This document shows positions 49,600 to 52,000 of a stretch of 52,000 nt of DNA, in pieces. Below the pieces are notes generated by a model that was given only the letters and a program-made list of their open reading frames with translations, was not told where the DNA came from and did no database searches. Position 1 is the first letter of the stretch; the number at the start of each line of letters is the position of its first letter. The position numbers and the translations under genes were made by a program. The DNA is from Symbiodinium natans (taxonomy: Eukaryota; Sar; Dinophyceae; Suessiales; Symbiodiniaceae): assembly GCA_905221605.1 (NCBI GenBank), contig CAJNDS010002596.1, positions 174,001 through 226,000 on the forward strand. The letters are read 5' to 3'.

Positions 49600-51730
49600 A
49601 GCATGTTGGCTTCATCACCCGCCATGCGTTCTGAGCTCCCGAACGCAACGCTGCTCCCGGAATTCGCCTCGGGTTGCTCCAACGACAGCCCCCGGAAATC
49701 CACAGAGGGTCTAGGGCCTGGGGCTTAGGGTCTTTCAGCGTCTGTAAGCTAAATCAGAGGGTTAGCTTAAGGGGCTTCGGTTCCTAAACCCCAAGCCCTA
49801 AACTCCTTCTGCATTCCTGAGTTTCAATAGACTCGACACTCGTGGCCCCAAGCCGGACCCCCTCTGAATCAAAAGATGGACACGGCTCCATCATGGTGTT
49901 TCGCGCGTCGAAACCCTAGTCCTAAACCCTCATGCATGTTGCTCCCAGCAGATACCTTGATCCTGAGCCCTGAACCCTACGGCATCGTAACCCCCTCAAC
50001 CCTAAACCCTAAACCCTAAACCCTAAACCCTACGCCCTACACCCTAAACCCTAAACCCAAAAAACTAAACCCTTAACCCTATCCTACAAAAGCCCTCTGG
50101 AGCCCCTCAATCTTCAGCCTGCTCGCCCCGAGCCCGACAAGTAACCCAGGAATAAAAAGGGTGCCCTTCTTGGTTTAAAGAGGCTTATAAGGAAACCCAA
50201 ACCTAAAAGAAGGGAATAAAGGCCTACTCTGAGTCCTAGAACACTGGGCACCGGAAAACCCTAAACTCTAAACCCTGAACCTGGAACTTTCAAGTATCAC
50301 GACCTCTGTCTAAACCCTAAATTCTAAACCCTGAACCCTAAACCCTAAACCCTAAACCTTAAACCCTAAACCTTCAGGTTTCAAGCTTGGTGTCGCTTGC
50401 ACTCAACAAGCCCTTGCACGCCCATGTGGGGGTTCCCGAACACAGGGGTACCCTTTTTGAGGGTCCCTTTAAGGTTTAGGGTTTAGGGTTTAGGGTTTAG
50501 GGTTCTGCATATTCTGTTTGAGGCATAAAAAGGGGTACTCCCTATTTTGGGAAATGCCCATGTAGAGCTCTATGAACCCAAACCCTTGAAAAGCCCGAAT
50601 CACTACTCTATGCCCCGCAAGCCCCAATCACAGCAGGCCGTACATCAAAACCTAAACCAAAAACCCGAAACCCTAAGCCCTCTAAAGCAGCCTCCTATGA
50701 ACCTTGAACCCTTCAATCCCCAACCCCAAAACACTCAAAGCTCTCAGAATCCAGAATTTTCCCGGATATGGTATATAAGGTATACTGGTATTTGCTTAAG
50801 AAGCCCCCCCCCCAAAAAAAAAGACAAAAAGAAAGCTAAAAGTTTTCTATATTACCCGTATAAGGAAGAGCATCGCTTCTTTTATTTTTTTGGTTTTTGG
50901 GAGGGGAGCAAACAGTAGAATACGGAGAGCTTAGGGCTTAAGGATTTTAGGGTTTCAAACTCTTCCAAGCTCTCTAGCTGGCCCCGGGGCTCACCTTGTA
51001 GCCTGCGCAGTAGCAAAGTTGGTACCTGGGGCACAAAAGGTCCGGATGTGGGAACCAGGATTGAGGGTTCAAGGGTTTCGGGTTAGGGGTTAGGGGTTGA
51101 GGGTTTAGGGTTCGGGGTTTAGAGTTTGGGTTTTAGGGTTTACGCTTAGGGCTTAGTCTTAGGAGGCTTTCTGGCGCTTGGGCATTAATCTTGGGGAGGT
51201 TTTAGGGCTTAAGAAAGGGTTCAGGCTCTGGTATGAGGTTTGGCCCAAAAGGGTTCTGACGCGATGCCTGACAACCCCGCCAATTTGATTGCAAGGCTGA
51301 AAGCCCAAAGCTTAGGGTTTAGGGCTTAGGGATTTGGGGCTCATAGGGAGAAGACGCAGGGTTTAGGGTTTAGGGTTCAGGCCTGTCCTGGCTCAGGGTT
51401 AACCGGAATTCTGGCAATGTCGGTTGGGCACAAGGATCTAAGCACCCATCATACTCGTAGGCTGTAGCTACAAAGCGCCGAAAAATGCTAAATTGCTAAA
51501 CCTTAAGCGCTACCCAATCCCTAAACCCTTAAGCCTTTGAACTCTAAACCCTCAACAACCCGCAACCCTAGACCCTAATCCCTAAACGCTGAACCCTGAA
51601 CCGTAAACCCTCAACCCCGAGCCCTTCAGCCACGCAAAGAGCTCGCGCGCACCGCCCTGTCTGGCTGGCAGTGCCCAGGTCAAAGATCCACTGCTGCTCC
51701 GTGTCCTCCTGTGGCGTTTAGGGTTTAGGG
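49600..51730. repeat. Degenerate telomere-like region; no gene
   Basis: CCCTAAA 49995-50060 and 50330-50365; TTTAGGG 50470-50505; degenerate TTTAGGG 51055-51160 and 51310-51390; foldback arms of the AAAAAGGGTGCCCTTCTTGG family at 50150-50255. An open frame at 50547-50918 is built on CCCAAAACC-like sequence and an A-rich run; I do not support it. Confidence 0.7.
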
Positions 51731-51732
51731 CT

Positions 51733-51846
51733 TACTTGGAGGTTCACGGGTACTTATAAGTAGGGTTGAAAGTAGGGCAACAAGGGCCACAAACTTACTT
51801 AGGGTACTTATAACCCTACTTGTAAGTACCCATGAACCTGCAAGTA
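51733..51846. mobile_element. Foldback element, GGTTCATGGGTACTTATAAGTAGGGTT family, compact copy
   Basis: The left arm TACTTGGAGGTTCACGGGTA plus CTTATAAGTAGGGTT pairs with AACCCTACTTGTAAGTACCC plus ATGAACCTGCAAGTA. An inner AAGTAGGG...CTTACTT also pairs. TAGGG lies directly outside both ends. Diverged relatives at 31910-32000, 38172-38380, 44417-44508 and 48340-48420. Confidence 0.7.
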
Positions 51847-52000
51847 GGGTTTTTTATGGATTTAAACACTTTAGGGCTTTAGGCCTTTGGGTTGGTAACT
51901 TACTTAGGACTTGGGATAGAAACTTAGGTGTGCATGGGTTGATAGGGCTTCCAGACAATGGAGAGGGCTAAGCCGAATAGGGGATCTGGTGCCAGGAGAA

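Overview
The window reads as nuclear DNA of a dinoflagellate, most like the Symbiodiniaceae; this is an inference from sequence features, not a database result. Three things point there. (1) An intronless gene on the minus strand (19386-21170) starts MLRVWGVSGQELA and joins a ubiquitin-like N-terminus to ankyrin repeats, an architecture I associate with Symbiodinium-type genomes. (2) In the left 10 kb the coding segments are short and separated by small introns whose acceptors nearly all read AG|G, the dinoflagellate preference. (3) The telomere-like heptamer is TTTAGGG, known from dinoflagellates as well as plants and other algae.

Layout. 1-10.0 kb: AT-richer, gene-bearing, all coding signal on the minus strand. 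It holds the 3' part of a PD-(D/E)XK-type nuclease gene (1 to about 1640, running off the window), a large open frame (1708-4653) with two Cys/His clusters and four evenly scattered [GP]-D-[YI]-x-G-G-[SA] motifs, and a long multi-exon gene or gene remnant (about 5621-10010) whose last exon carries an in-frame stop and a frameshift. 10.1-10.8 kb: a 9-bp minisatellite (GTGTAAGGG-like). 11.2-12.7 kb: an EcoRI-rich array that is itself a large inverted repeat. 12.7-13.0 kb: AT microsatellites. 13.0-52.0 kb: a sharp change to interspersed telomere-like DNA. Dozens of TTTAGGG/CCCTAAA blocks in both orientations, local arrays of variant units (8-mers and 9-mers), G/C homopolymer runs of up to 17, and many 80-200 bp foldback (MITE-like) elements. 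The only convincing intact gene in these 39 kb is the ankyrin gene; a few short coding-looking fragments (35.3, 37.0 and 40.5 kb) are islands between telomere-like blocks.

Most notable: a palindromic element family with TTGGGATGTTCCCCC ends and perfect 8-bp target duplications at two of five copies (hAT-like); telomere-like arrays lying inside several unrelated foldback elements, which suggests that the elements carry, seed or attract these repeats; two head-to-head (TTTAGGG)n-(CCCTAAA)n junctions like ancient telomere fusions; and the repeated GDxxGG motif, which resembles cleavage sites of Ulp1/adenain-type proteases in a polyprotein.
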